Source: JBBDSH01 sp040905045 (GTDB lineage: Bacteria > Pseudomonadota > Gammaproteobacteria > Eutrophobiales > Eutrophobiaceae). Taken from it: 64,000 nucleotides of DNA. The translations under genes were made by a program, and so were the position numbers. Position 1 is the stretch's first letter. Each line of letters begins with the position of its first letter. Of this stretch, positions 23,456-32,933 are shown piece after piece. Where the stretch lies: contig JBBDSH010000096.1 in the NCBI GenBank assembly GCA_040905045.1, positions 9,118-73,117 of the forward strand, given 5' to 3'. Below the pieces are notes generated by a model, which saw only the letters and a list, made by a program, of their open reading frames with translations, did no database searches and had not been told where the DNA came from.

Positions 23456-23788
23456 TCAATTGGCGAGAAGACGCGGCCCGAACAGGATCACTGCGGCACC
23501 GGTCAGGCACAGCAGCATACCCAGGTAGTCGGTCAGGATCGGGGAGCTGCGTTCCACCAGGTTCAGCCAGACCAGGGAAGAGATAATGTATATCCCGCCA
23601 TATGCCGCGTAGGCGCGGCCGGCGAAGGCCGCGTCAATACGGGTCAACACCAGGGCAAACAGGATCAGGCATAGAACACCGGGTATCAGCCACAGGGGCG
23701 ACTGTTCCATGCGCAGCCAGTACCAGAAGGCGTAACAGCCGGCGATCTCGAAGAAAGCGGCGAGCAGAAACCAGAGCCAGTTAAGCAT
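23456..23788 (-). CDS. ynfA: YnfA/UPF0060 small membrane protein
   Basis: A 110-residue protein with four hydrophobic segments, starting MLNWLWFLLAAFFEIAGCYA and containing the family motif FAGRAYAAYGGIYIISSLVW. YnfA proteins resemble the SMR efflux superfamily and have been linked to drug or cation export. Its start overlaps the HAD gene's stop by 8 bases, so it is the second gene of a two-gene operon. Confidence 0.92.
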   Translation of the reverse strand: MLNWLWFLLAAFFEIAGCYAFWYWLRMEQSPLWLIPGVLCLILFALVLTRIDAAFAGRAYAAYGGIYIISSLVWLNLVERSSPILTDYLGMLLCLTGAAVILFGPRLLAN

Positions 23789-24419
23789 TCAGTATTTCCG
23801 GCAGGTCGGTTATGTTTCCAAGCACATGTTTCGCCCGTGAGAAATCATGACCGCGGGTAAAATTGTTTTCCACTATAACACAATCAATACTCGCGGCGAC
23901 GGCCGATCGCAGGCCGCGTTCCGTATCCTCGATAACGATCGCTTCATCGGGTGAGGCGTTGAAGCGCTCCAATGCGTGCAGGTAGGGATCCGGTGCCGGC
24001 TTCGCCCTGGGATAGTCTTCCAGGGTAAGAACAAACTGCATGTGCCGAACAATATCGCGGTGTTCGTGAATCCATTGAAAGTAATCCCGGTTGGCGGTGG
24101 TGACCACGGCCATGATGTGAGAAGACGATAATCTCTGTAGTACGTCCCGGACGCCGGGGATCTCAATGTCCTCCTGCTGCAGCATGTCCCGGTAGTAGCT
24201 ATCACGGACGGCAATGGCCGACTCAATCTCGGCGTCCGTCATGCCGGACTGCCGGGCGATTTCCCAGCAGCGCCGGCCCCGGATCATGTACTGATGGTAG
24301 GTTGTTTCATCCAGTTCCAGGGAGAGTTCCTCGAACACGCGCCGTGTGGCGCGGAAGAACAGGACTTCGGTATCCACCAGAACGCCGTCGTTATCCCACA
24401 GTATGTACTTATACATCAT
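23781..24419 (-). CDS. HAD-superfamily hydrolase, beta-phosphoglucomutase-like
   Basis: A 212-residue protein with the four HAD motifs: WDNDGVLVDTE (motif I, D9 and D11 as nucleophile and acid/base), VVTTANRDYF (motif II Thr), the motif III lysine in YPRAKPAPDPYLHALE, and VIEDTERGLRSAVAA (motif IV). The helical cap is type C1. It probably dephosphorylates a small sugar phosphate or phosphoglycolate-like substrate. Two adjacent ATGs at 24419 and 24416 follow GGGAG. It overlaps the downstream ynfA gene. Confidence 0.85.
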   Translation of the reverse strand: MMYKYILWDNDGVLVDTEVLFFRATRRVFEELSLELDETTYHQYMIRGRRCWEIARQSGMTDAEIESAIAVRDSYYRDMLQQEDIEIPGVRDVLQRLSSSHIMAVVTTANRDYFQWIHEHRDIVRHMQFVLTLEDYPRAKPAPDPYLHALERFNASPDEAIVIEDTERGLRSAVAASIDCVIVENNFTRGHDFSRAKHVLGNITDLPEILNA

Positions 24420-24809
24420 GCTCCCGGTATCAGGATATGTCGTTTTAATTCCAACAGCATGCTTTGGGCCGTGTAATTGCGCATCGTTTTAAATTGCAGC
24501 ACAGTATTCAAACCCGCAGGATATGGAGAATCTGTATTGTAACAAAAGCATCATATTCCGCATCGAATGTTCTGTCTAAACAAGTGTTCCGAACGGATGT
24601 ACAGGAGAAGCTGTCCCCAGCTTACGATATGCCGGAATCCAGTTGAATAATAACCGCCCTCCGGGCGGACTTATCGGACTGGTGCCGTGTCAGACCGGGC
24701 ATGATGTATCATCCGCACTTGTACGCCCATTCGGTCAGCAGTTTGAATATATCAGGATATCAGCCCGCAACCCTGATGAAGTAATGCTTGCACACTGGTA
24801 AAAATTATT
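24420..24809. other. Intergenic region between HAD and FMN-synthase-like genes
   Basis: AT-rich, with no supported gene. It must contain divergent promoters. The hairpin CCGCCC-TCC-GGGCGG near 24653 has no U-tract on either side. No dispersed repeat of the main classes is seen. Confidence 0.5.
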
Positions 24810-26369
24810 ATGCTTGATTCCTATCTCTCTTCCACGCTCGCCTTTCTGGCGTTTCTGTTTATTTTCGTTATAGGTCTGGGTGCCGCCGCAGTTGTGGTTT
24901 TGTTTCTTGTTGATGTTTGTCAGAGCAAGGACGCTATCCGCCGCAACTACCCCGTCGTCGGACGTTTCCGTTATCTTTTCATAAAGCTGGGAGAATTCTT
25001 CCGGCAATATTTCTTCGCCATGGATCGCGAGGAGATGCCGTTCAACCGCGCACAGCGGCAATGGGTTTACCGGGCCAGTACCGCCCTGGACAATACCAGT
25101 GCCTTTGGTTCAACCATGAATACTCTCGCCTCGGGGACCATCGTATTCGTAAACTGTCCTTTTCCCAGCCTGGATCAGGATCTCGCCGCCTCCACACCCA
25201 CGATAATAGGTCCCGGCTGCCGGCACCCCTATACCGCGTCTTCCTTCTTCAATATTTCCGGTATGAGTTACGGTGCACTGTCGGCACCGGCGGTGCGTGC
25301 CCTGTCCCGTGGGGCAAAGATAGCGCAATGCTGGCTGAATACCGGCGAAGGGGGGGTGTCCTCCTATCACGTGGAAGGCGGCTGCGATCTGGTCTTCCAG
25401 ATCGGGACCGCCAAATTCGGTGTGCGCGACGCGGAAGGTAATCTCTCCGATGATAAGCTCCGGGAGGTGGCCGCCCATGAACAGGTCAGGATGTTCGAGA
25501 TCAAGCTTTCCCAGGGGGCCAAGCCGGGCAAGGGGGGTATTCTGCCAGCGGCGAAGATCACCGACGAGATCGCGCGGATCCGGAACATCACGCCCGGGCA
25601 GGACGTTATTTCCCCCAACCGCCACATAGATATCGACAGCGTAGGGGACCTTCTCAACAGTATCCACCATATACGCGAGGTCACCGGCAAGCCAGTGGGC
25701 TTCAAGAGCGTCATCGGCTCGGTCAGTTGGCTGGAGGCCCTGTGTCAGGAGATTCTGCGCCGCGGTATCGACAGCGCGCCGGATTTCATCACTCTGGACT
25801 CAGGTGACGGCGGCAGCGGCGCGGCACCCATGGCGTTGATGGATAATACCGGTCTGTCGATCCGGGAATCCCTGCCTCTGCTGGCCAACCTGTTAAAAGA
25901 ATATCAACTCAAGGACCGTATTCGACTCATTGCCTCGGGAAAGTTGATCACGGCCGCGGAGGTGGGCTGGGCCCTGGCCGCGGGCGCCGATTTCGTCAAC
26001 AACGGGCGCGGATTCATGTTCGCGCTGGGCTGCATTCAGGCCATGCGTTGCAATAAAAACACCTGTCCCACGGGCGTGACTACACACAACCCGCGCCTGC
26101 AAAGGGCTCTGGACCCGGCCGACAAGTCGGTACGGGTTGCCAATTATGCCTTTAATATGTGCCGCGATGTGGAAATCATCGCGCACTCCTGCGGCGTTCC
26201 CGAGCCGCGCAGGCTGCGGCCGTATCACGTACGTATCATGCAAGCCGACGGCCGTTCCATTCCGTTAAACGAGCTGTACCCGAGCTCTGATCCGGCCGAT
26301 CACGACCCCGTCAAGGCGGCCGAGGCGGCTCGTAATGCCGCGCAAGCAATCGTACCGGGGCAGCTGTGA
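24810..26369 (+). CDS. FMN-binding glutamate-synthase family protein, membrane-anchored
   Basis: A 519-residue protein. One N-terminal transmembrane segment (about residues 10-36) precedes a TIM barrel like the synthase domain of glutamate synthase: NISGMSYGALSAPAVRALSR (FMN-binding start), GEGGVSSYH, GGILPAAKITDEIARIR, ITLDSGDGGSGAAPM, and the 3Fe-4S-type cysteines in ALGCIQAMRCNKNTCPTGV. It lacks the glutaminase domain, so it is not a complete glutamate synthase; the reaction is unknown. There is no obvious ribosome binding site before the ATG. It is convergent with the acetolactate-synthase-like gene. Confidence 0.88.
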   Translation: MLDSYLSSTLAFLAFLFIFVIGLGAAAVVVLFLVDVCQSKDAIRRNYPVVGRFRYLFIKLGEFFRQYFFAMDREEMPFNRAQRQWVYRASTALDNTSAFGSTMNTLASGTIVFVNCPFPSLDQDLAASTPTIIGPGCRHPYTASSFFNISGMSYGALSAPAVRALSRGAKIAQCWLNTGEGGVSSYHVEGGCDLVFQIGTAKFGVRDAEGNLSDDKLREVAAHEQVRMFEIKLSQGAKPGKGGILPAAKITDEIARIRNITPGQDVISPNRHIDIDSVGDLLNSIHHIREVTGKPVGFKSVIGSVSWLEALCQEILRRGIDSAPDFITLDSGDGGSGAAPMALMDNTGLSIRESLPLLANLLKEYQLKDRIRLIASGKLITAAEVGWALAAGADFVNNGRGFMFALGCIQAMRCNKNTCPTGVTTHNPRLQRALDPADKSVRVANYAFNMCRDVEIIAHSCGVPEPRRLRPYHVRIMQADGRSIPLNELYPSSDPADHDPVKAAEAARNAAQAIVPGQL

Positions 26370-26412
26370 ATCAGCGGACGTTCGGTTAGAAAGACCGATC
26401 TTGGAAACAGCC

Positions 26413-28053
26413 TTATATAAGACAGGCTTTTTCTTTCAGCAACACATTTAATATCTGATGGTTCAATGAGTAGTCAATCGGCAGGTCGACGACATGGACA
26501 CCCGCTGTGTTCAGACAATGATCCAGGGTTTCCTGAAAGTGATCGTCGCTTTGTACACGATAGCCGTTGGCGCCGTAACTTTGCGCATGGGTGACAAAAT
26601 CCGGATTGTCGTAATCCAGCCCGAAATCTTCAAATCCCATATCCTTCTGCTTCCACTTGATCATGCCGTAGGCGCTATCGTTGACGATAATCACCAGCAG
26701 ATTCAGTTTCAGCCGCACGGCTGTTTCCAGCTCCTGTGAATTCATCATGAAGCCGCCGTCGCCGCAGACCGCAACCACCTGGGTCTCGGGATACAGCATT
26801 TTCGCCATCATGGCGCCGGGCAGACCGGCACCCATGCTCGCCAGGGCATTGTCCAGCAGCATGGTATTGGCGGAATAGCATTTGTAATTGCGGGCAAACC
26901 AGATTTTATAAATCCCGTTATCCAGGCTGATAACGGCATCCTCGGCCAGGCTTGTACGCAGTATATGTACCAGACGCTGTGGAAGCATCGGGAAGCGGCT
27001 GTCGTGAAAGTATTTTGACAGATGGGTCTCCACTTCTTTCTTGACGGTTTTGAAGTAGGACAGGTCCCAATGTGGTTGGGGTTCGATTTTCCGCGCCAGC
27101 CGGTGCACGGAGGAAGCAATATCACCCACCACATTCAGTTGCGGAAAATACACAGCATCCACCTCGGCCGGGGAGAAATTCACATGGATGACCTGTCTGC
27201 CTCCGTGGTGCATGAAGAACGGCGGTTTTTCCACCACGTCATGTCCTACGTTGATGATCAGATCCGCCCGGTCTATGGCGCAATGGAGAAAATCATGATC
27301 CGACAGGGCGGCGGTGCCGATATACAGGGGATGACGTTCATCGACAACGCCTTTGCCCATCTGCGTGGTAAAAAACGGAATGCCGGTGGCGTCGACAAAT
27401 TCGGTCAAGGCCACGCTGACGCGTTTGCGGTTGGCGCCGGCTCCGATCAGCAGCAGCGGCTGCCTTGCCGCCTCGATCATGTTGACGGCTTCGGCTATGG
27501 CATCCTCCGTGGCATCGGGCCGGTAATGGCCGATGACGGGGAATACCGTATCAACACATTCCTCCCCGGCGATGTCTTCGGGCAGTTCCAGATGTACGGC
27601 GCCGGGCCGCTCCTCGATCGCCAGGCGGAATGCCTCTCGGACCAGTGAAGCGATGGTGTTGCCGTTGACAATCTGCCGGGTGAACTTGGTCACCGGTTGC
27701 ATCAAATCCACCACGTCCAGGATCTGAAAGCGGCCTTGTTTACTGGTTTTAATGGGCTTCTGACCGGTGATCATGAGCATCGGCATGGCTCCGAGCTGGG
27801 CAAACGCGGCGGGCGTGACGAGGTTGGTCGCGCCGGGACCCAGCGTTGCCAGACAAACGCCCGGTTTCCCGGTTAGGCGCCCATAAGTGGCCGCCATGAA
27901 ACCGGCGCCCTGTTCGTGCCGGGTGACGATCAACCGGATGCCGGAGTCTTTCAGGGAATTCAGCAGATCCAGATTTTCTTCACCGGGAACAGCAAACACA
28001 TACTCGACCCCTTCATTCTCCAGGGCCTTTACCATCAGATCGGAGGCTTTCAT
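26413..28053 (-). CDS. Acetolactate synthase large-subunit-like ThDP enzyme
   Basis: A 546-residue thiamine-diphosphate enzyme. The N-terminal catalytic glutamate lies in VTRHEQGAGFMAATYGRLTG, and the ThDP/Mg motif is VCGDGGFMMNSQELETAVRL with NDSAYGM downstream. PITKFTRQI-like and QFGAMP-like segments (LGAMPMLMITGQKPIKTSK) match the AlsS/IlvB group. No regulatory small subunit gene is adjacent, which favours a catabolic or stand-alone enzyme producing acetolactate from pyruvate, though other 2-oxoacid chemistry is possible. Confidence 0.85.
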   Translation of the reverse strand: MKASDLMVKALENEGVEYVFAVPGEENLDLLNSLKDSGIRLIVTRHEQGAGFMAATYGRLTGKPGVCLATLGPGATNLVTPAAFAQLGAMPMLMITGQKPIKTSKQGRFQILDVVDLMQPVTKFTRQIVNGNTIASLVREAFRLAIEERPGAVHLELPEDIAGEECVDTVFPVIGHYRPDATEDAIAEAVNMIEAARQPLLLIGAGANRKRVSVALTEFVDATGIPFFTTQMGKGVVDERHPLYIGTAALSDHDFLHCAIDRADLIINVGHDVVEKPPFFMHHGGRQVIHVNFSPAEVDAVYFPQLNVVGDIASSVHRLARKIEPQPHWDLSYFKTVKKEVETHLSKYFHDSRFPMLPQRLVHILRTSLAEDAVISLDNGIYKIWFARNYKCYSANTMLLDNALASMGAGLPGAMMAKMLYPETQVVAVCGDGGFMMNSQELETAVRLKLNLLVIIVNDSAYGMIKWKQKDMGFEDFGLDYDNPDFVTHAQSYGANGYRVQSDDHFQETLDHCLNTAGVHVVDLPIDYSLNHQILNVLLKEKACLI

Positions 28054-28218
28054 TATTACAGTCTTGTTAGTATGTAAAGGTCAGCTCGCAGTATATTGTC
28101 GACATCATTCCTTTTAGGTGCAGATTCTTATTTATTTGTTACAACTGCTGATGAGCTCATCATATAACGCGGAATTATCACACCGGATGAATTTAACTCT
28201 GATATGTTGCCTGTTAAG

Positions 28219-29511
28219 TTATTTTTCCGGCTCTACCAATGCCTGATACAACGCCGTGACGGTGAGATGACGAATGTCCAGAGGACTGCCGGGGGCGCCC
28301 GCGCCCATGCGCTGGATCATGCCGATGAAAACAATATCGTGTTCGGGATCGATCCAGAACCAGGTGCCCGCCGCGCCGCCCCAGTAGTAGGTGCCCTTGC
28401 CCGTGAGTGTGCCGGCCCGGACCGGGTCCGTGATCACGGCAAAGTCCAGACCGAATCCGACGCCCGGATAGACATTCATACCGGCGGGCAGGTGATCGGC
28501 GCGCAGCAGGACCACCGTTGCCGGCGCCAGGATACGGACGTTGCCCAGTTTGCCGCCGTTCAAGAGCATTTGCGAAAAGCGCAGGTAATCCCGGGCCGTG
28601 GAGACCAGCCCGGCGCCGCCCGAGGACAGACTGGGCGGGCTGTTATAATCAGCGGCGCCGAATCGATCCCCCCTGGCCGGCTGCAGCATCTGTTTTTCCT
28701 CATCCCAGCCGTACAATTGCGCGAACCGATCCCGCTTTGCCTCCGGCACATAAAAGCCGGTGTCGCGCATGTCCAGCGGCTCGAAGATCCGTTCTTCCAG
28801 GAATTCCGGCAGACTGCGGCCGGAGAGTTTTTCCACCAGATAACCCTGGATGTCTACCGAGACGCTGTAGACCCAGCGCGTGCCCGGCTGGTACAAAAGC
28901 GGGATCCCGGCTAGCTTGTCGATCATGTCAGACAAACTGCTGTTCGCATCGAGTACGTTCTTTTCCGTATACAGCTTGTCCACCGGCGTGTTACCGAAAG
29001 CCCCGTACGTGAAGCCGGCGCTGTGAGTCATCAGCTCGCGCAGGGTGGGCGCGTGATCCGGTTCTTTCAGTATCAGATCGCCGCTCTTGTTCTCGCCCGC
29101 GTAAACCTTGAGATCCCGGAACTCGGGAATGTACTTGTGGATCGGATCATCCAGCTTCCATTTGCCTTCCTCGTACAGGATCATCATGGCTACACCGATG
29201 ATCGGCTTGGTCATGGAATAAATACGGAAGATGGTATCCGGGGTCATGGGTTCGCCCGCCGCCTGGTCGCGCATGCCTACGGCCTTGTGGTGGAAGACCT
29301 TGCCGTGGCGCGCCGCCATGGTGACCACGCCGTAGAGTTCCTGTTCCGCCACCAGTCGTTGCATCGTGGCATCGAGGTGTCCCAGCCGTTCCGGTGAAAA
29401 ACCCGCCTCGGCCGGGCGCGCGGTCGGTAGAGCGCCGTCCGCCACTGCCGGGACGGGTGTGGTAAGGATTATGAGCAGGACAGGTAGAATGCTGTACAGG
29501 CGGGCATGCAT
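28219..29511 (-). CDS. Serine hydrolase of the beta-lactamase/EstB family, exported
   Basis: A 430-residue protein with a signal peptide (residues 1-25, ending VPAVADG). The penicillin-binding-like site has S99-M-T-K102 (FRIYSMTKPI) and a tyrosine motif in RWVYSVSVDIQGYLVEKLSG; a C-terminal HGG-type region corresponds to TYYWGGAAGTWFWIDP. Members are esterases, transesterases or peptidases rather than true beta-lactamases. AAGGAG lies nine bases upstream of the ATG. It is a separate unit from the acetolactate-synthase-like gene 165 bp further on. Confidence 0.88.
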   Translation of the reverse strand: MHARLYSILPVLLIILTTPVPAVADGALPTARPAEAGFSPERLGHLDATMQRLVAEQELYGVVTMAARHGKVFHHKAVGMRDQAAGEPMTPDTIFRIYSMTKPIIGVAMMILYEEGKWKLDDPIHKYIPEFRDLKVYAGENKSGDLILKEPDHAPTLRELMTHSAGFTYGAFGNTPVDKLYTEKNVLDANSSLSDMIDKLAGIPLLYQPGTRWVYSVSVDIQGYLVEKLSGRSLPEFLEERIFEPLDMRDTGFYVPEAKRDRFAQLYGWDEEKQMLQPARGDRFGAADYNSPPSLSSGGAGLVSTARDYLRFSQMLLNGGKLGNVRILAPATVVLLRADHLPAGMNVYPGVGFGLDFAVITDPVRAGTLTGKGTYYWGGAAGTWFWIDPEHDIVFIGMIQRMGAGAPGSPLDIRHLTVTALYQALVEPEK

Positions 29512-29782
29512 GGTTCCGGTCTCCTTATATATGTTCCAGTATCGATTCTGTCGTGTTTATCTTATCAGGCCCCGGACAATGATGCCCGAAGCAAACCACC
29601 GTATGCGAGTGGTCGGGAGTGGTCAGTCGAGTCAGGACTTGGCCCTGATTTCTAACAAGACCTGATTCTGATTTTCCATATCACCCAAAAAGGCTTCCCT
29701 CCAAACATACCCCATAGGGGTGATACCGGAACCGGCGCATAAGGCGTAAAATCGTATATTTTATATGCCGTGCGGAGTCCTG

Positions 29783-31891
29783 ATGATGGCGAAGAACAAC
29801 AACAAACGCCGGCTTGAGGTGATTCGGTTGTGCCGGGATTCCATGGCGAATCCCGCCTTCCGGATCACGCTGGTCTATCTGGCCATTTCACTGCTCTGGA
29901 TTTCTATCTCCGGCCGGGTAGCGGTGTTCCTGTCCGGGCACACGGACATTCCCTTGGATAAGATCGAACTGATCAAGGGTACCGTTTTCGTCCTGGTGAC
30001 GGCCTTGCTTTTGTTCGTGCTGATCGCCCGCAGTGTCGGCAAGCTGAAAACCCACGAACACCGGATCCAACGACTGAACCGGGTCTACGCCGTCCTCAGC
30101 GGCATCAACAGCGCCATTCTCAGGATCCGGGACCGCCAGCAACTGCTGGACGAGGCCTGCCGCATCGCTTCCGTTCATGGTCTGTATGAGGCCGTCAGCA
30201 TCCGCATGATCAATCCGGAAACGGGCGAGGTGGAAACCCTGGCCAGCGCCGGCCTGGCGAAGGACTTCATCGACAACATCAAGGTGACCGTCGCCGAGGG
30301 CGGGGCCTACAGCCACGGTCCCACGGGCACGGCCCTGCGCGAGAATCGATTGGTAGTCATCAACAATATGGCCGCGGACGCCAGTGTCGAGCCCTGGCGC
30401 GAGGTAACGAAGCAATACTATATCCGCTCGTCCGCGGCGTTTCCCATTACCATCGACGGTGAAACCATCGGCGTGTTCAGCTTCTATTCCCGGGAACGGG
30501 ATGCCTTTGACAGTGATGAAGTACGGCTCCTGGACGAAGTCGTCGCGGACACCTCGCTGGGGCTGGAGTATATCAGCAAGGATCAGCAACTCGCTTTCGT
30601 ATCGACGCATGATGTGGTTACCGGACTGCCCAACCGGGCATTACTGGAAGATCGCATCGAGCAGTACCTGGCGCGTCATCATCACCAGCCCGGCCGTATC
30701 GCCGCGCTGATCGTCATCGTTGTGGAAAATTACACCCGCACCGTGGATATCTACGGACCGTCCGTGGGCGACAAAATCACCCGTGAAATCGCCGGCCGGC
30801 TGACGGGGATACTGCGGGAAGGCGATACCGCCGCCAAGATCGGCTCGCACCGTTTTGCCATCTTCATGGTCGACATGGGCACGCGCGGCGATGTCACTTA
30901 TGCGTCACGGAAAATCACCTCCGGCCTGCCGGATGTGATCCCCATCAACGGCAAGGATGTCGTACCGCAGTACCGGGCCGGTATCAGCATCTGCCCGAAA
31001 GACGCGACGGACGCCGACAGCCTCATTCGCTATGCCAACCTCGCCCTGACCTCGGCCAGAAAAGAGGATGTCCCCTACCGTTTTTATACCAGCGAGGAGG
31101 AGGCCGAAACCCGGCGCGCCGACAACATTGAAAGACTGCTCGGAACAGCCCTGCAAAGGCAGGAGTTCAGACTCTATTACCAGCCGATTATCGACACCCG
31201 CAACGGGCGGATGACGGGCCTGGAAGCCCTGATCCGGTGGCAAAACAGCGAACTCGGAATGGTCTCGCCGGGTGATTTCATCCCCATTGCCGAGGATACC
31301 GGGTTGATCGAGCAGCTCGGCCACTGGATCGTCGAACAGGCCGTTCATCAACTCAGCGACTGGACCCGGGACGGTGGTAACAAGGACGTCCACATAACCA
31401 TCAATATTTCCAGCTCCCAGTTGCGGGATAAAGCGTTCGCCCGCAAGCTGCTGTCCGCCATCGAACGGATCGATTCGCACCTGCCCCGGCACAGCCTGGC
31501 GCTGGAGATCACGGAGTCCATGCTCATGAACCGGTCCGAGAGTATCATGCGCCAGTTCGCCCGGATCAGGGAAGCGGGGCTGTCGATCTATGTGGACGAT
31601 TTCGGCACGGGCTATTCGTCCCTGAGTTACCTGCACCAGTTCCCGGTCGATGTCCTCAAGATCGATCGCAAGTTCATTAACGACATGACCGGTAATAAAA
31701 GCGCGGAAGTCCTGGTCCGCGGTATCGTCAGCATGGCATGCGGGCTCGGGCTGCGCACGGTGGCGGAGGGCGTGGAAACGGAAGAACAGTTCGCCATGCT
31801 GAAAGACCTGGGCTGCGACATGGCCCAGGGATTCCTCTTCTCCCGGCCGGTCCCGGCCGGGGAAATCGATTTCGGCAAGTGGAAGACCTGA
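29783..31891 (+). CDS. Membrane GAF-GGDEF-EAL cyclic-di-GMP phosphodiesterase candidate
   Basis: A 702-residue inner-membrane signalling protein. Two transmembrane segments (about residues 25-45 and 60-85) precede a GAF domain (about 105-265), a GGDEF domain (about 280-430) and an EAL domain (about 445-700). The diguanylate cyclase signature is degenerate (IGSHRFAIF where GGDEF should be), so cyclase activity is unlikely. The EAL domain is intact: LEALIRW, EITESMLM, DDFGTGYSSLSYL, KIDRKFI and EGVETEEQ. Overall it should break down c-di-GMP under control of a GAF ligand. The start at 29783 (or 29786) is set by GGAG at 29774; an in-frame ATG at 29765 lacks such a site. Confidence 0.9.
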   Translation: MMAKNNNKRRLEVIRLCRDSMANPAFRITLVYLAISLLWISISGRVAVFLSGHTDIPLDKIELIKGTVFVLVTALLLFVLIARSVGKLKTHEHRIQRLNRVYAVLSGINSAILRIRDRQQLLDEACRIASVHGLYEAVSIRMINPETGEVETLASAGLAKDFIDNIKVTVAEGGAYSHGPTGTALRENRLVVINNMAADASVEPWREVTKQYYIRSSAAFPITIDGETIGVFSFYSRERDAFDSDEVRLLDEVVADTSLGLEYISKDQQLAFVSTHDVVTGLPNRALLEDRIEQYLARHHHQPGRIAALIVIVVENYTRTVDIYGPSVGDKITREIAGRLTGILREGDTAAKIGSHRFAIFMVDMGTRGDVTYASRKITSGLPDVIPINGKDVVPQYRAGISICPKDATDADSLIRYANLALTSARKEDVPYRFYTSEEEAETRRADNIERLLGTALQRQEFRLYYQPIIDTRNGRMTGLEALIRWQNSELGMVSPGDFIPIAEDTGLIEQLGHWIVEQAVHQLSDWTRDGGNKDVHITINISSSQLRDKAFARKLLSAIERIDSHLPRHSLALEITESMLMNRSESIMRQFARIREAGLSIYVDDFGTGYSSLSYLHQFPVDVLKIDRKFINDMTGNKSAEVLVRGIVSMACGLGLRTVAEGVETEEQFAMLKDLGCDMAQGFLFSRPVPAGEIDFGKWKT

Positions 31892-31978
31892 GGTATCCTC
31901 CGATAAACAGCAGCGCATCCCGCCCCGGGCGTCGTACTTCCCACAACCCCGGTTTCACTCCGGAGTAAAACCCCGGGG

Positions 31979-32127
31979 GTAGGAGCGGCCACCCGGCCGC
32001 GATACCATGTGAAAAAGCCTTGTAGCCTGTAGCCCGGATGCAGCGCAGCGAAATCCGGGAAGCAGAAGGAAAAACGAGCCGTCATTCCGGACAAGCCCGC
32101 TTTTTGGGCGCGATCCGAAATCCAGCC
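31979..32127. repeat. Cluster of three repeat classes after the GGDEF/EAL gene
   Basis: In order: a REP-like unit GTAGGAGCGGCCACCCGGCC-GCGATAC (31979), a GTAGCCCGGATG unit (32029-32059), and a GCCGTCATTCCGGACAAGCC-CGCTTTTTGGGCGCGATCCG unit (32078-32127). The last recurs at 32984 and 35236. Confidence 0.8.
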
Positions 32128-32427
32128 AGTAACAAGGGCAGGCAGAGCGTCGTCCGCGAAAGCCGTCGGATGAAACAGGAATCGTCCGAAACAATGGAAA
32201 TATAATCCAGGGCAAGCCGAACATGCCTGCGAGACAATTCTTTAAGGCGATGAAAATATGGAAAATGTTATGTGCTCTGGACACTTCGATCAGTAACTGT
32301 CTATACTGAATATAAATCTAATCCGTTGAAAAAGGGAGTCTTTTCAATATGCTTCTCATGGTCGGCCATAGTGGAATAGTAAATACGTTTTTGGCTTCCT
32401 TGTTATCCGGCGTATAGAGGAGCAAGC
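32128..32427 (+). promoter_or_regulatory. Leader region of the small-gene pair, with candidate promoter and short ORF
   Basis: An AT-rich stretch with a TATACT box near 32302 that could serve as -10. A 22-residue hydrophobic reading frame (MLLMVGHSGIVNTFLASLLS...) runs 32349-32417 with GGGAG ten bases upstream; it ends ten bases before the next start. No other gene is seen. Confidence 0.35.
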
Positions 32428-32655
32428 GTGTACTTTGAAATTGTCGGCACTATCGAGAGTGTCGAGACTATCGCAGTTAGCGGCCAGATTCGGGAAATCA
32501 GGCGGTTTCAAAAGCGATTTGGTTTCGGGAGATGGCGTAAATTAAAAGGTAGAGCCACGGTCCGTTTGTTCAACGGAAACCTGAGACAGGCTGAGATACA
32601 TTGGTACGAAGCTCACGGAATCGGTAAAAAGAAGATGAAGATAAACGCTTTCTAG
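32428..32655 (+). CDS. Small basic protein of unknown function
   Basis: A 75-residue protein starting at GTG, with GAGGAG five bases upstream. It reads MYFEIVGTIESVETIAVSGQ and is rich in Lys/Arg towards the C-terminus (GKKKMKINAF). I do not recognise the family, although I have the impression of a beta-strand-rich cytosolic protein with RATVRLFNGNLRQAEIHWYE. It is ten bases from the next gene, and the two probably form one transcript. Confidence 0.6.
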   Translation: MYFEIVGTIESVETIAVSGQIREIRRFQKRFGFGRWRKLKGRATVRLFNGNLRQAEIHWYEAHGIGKKKMKINAF

Positions 32656-32665
32656 ACTAAAGGCC

Positions 32666-32899
32666 ATGGCAGGAACACATCAAATCAACAGGAATTTCGT
32701 TCTCTGCATTGAAGATCGGGATTGCGATGATCTTCAAAAAGGAAAGGTATATATAGTCCTCAAAGATCAGGATGCAGAGAGTGAAGATAATTTGCGAGTG
32801 ATGGATGAATCCGGTGAAGATTATCTGTACCCCCGTGCATATTTTGTACCGATCGATTTACCGAATGAGGCCAAAAGTGCAATTGGCGCTGAATCATAA
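32666..32899 (+). CDS. Small acidic protein of unknown function
   Basis: A 77-residue protein with the pattern CIEDRDCDDLQKGKVYIVLK and DESGEDYLYPRAYFVPIDLP. It looks like a small beta-barrel (SH3-like) conserved hypothetical protein seen in many Proteobacteria, with no known role. It is acidic, in contrast to its basic neighbour upstream, so the two could bind each other; that is inference only. Confidence 0.6.
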   Translation: MAGTHQINRNFVLCIEDRDCDDLQKGKVYIVLKDQDAESEDNLRVMDESGEDYLYPRAYFVPIDLPNEAKSAIGAES

Positions 32900-32933
32900 A
32901 ACGGGTTTTATGACCTGAATGCATCTCAGTAAC

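Noticed and set aside
24650..24675. Hairpin CCGCCC-TCC-GGGCGG as a terminator
   Set aside because: No U-tract follows on either strand, and it lies between divergent gene starts.
24810..26369. Annotation as glutamate synthase large subunit
   Set aside because: No glutaminase domain, an N-terminal membrane helix, and only about a third of GltB length.
28219..29511. Annotation as a class C beta-lactamase (resistance gene)
   Set aside because: It has the SxxK and Tyr motifs but the surrounding sequence resembles EstB-type esterases; there is no AmpC-like context.
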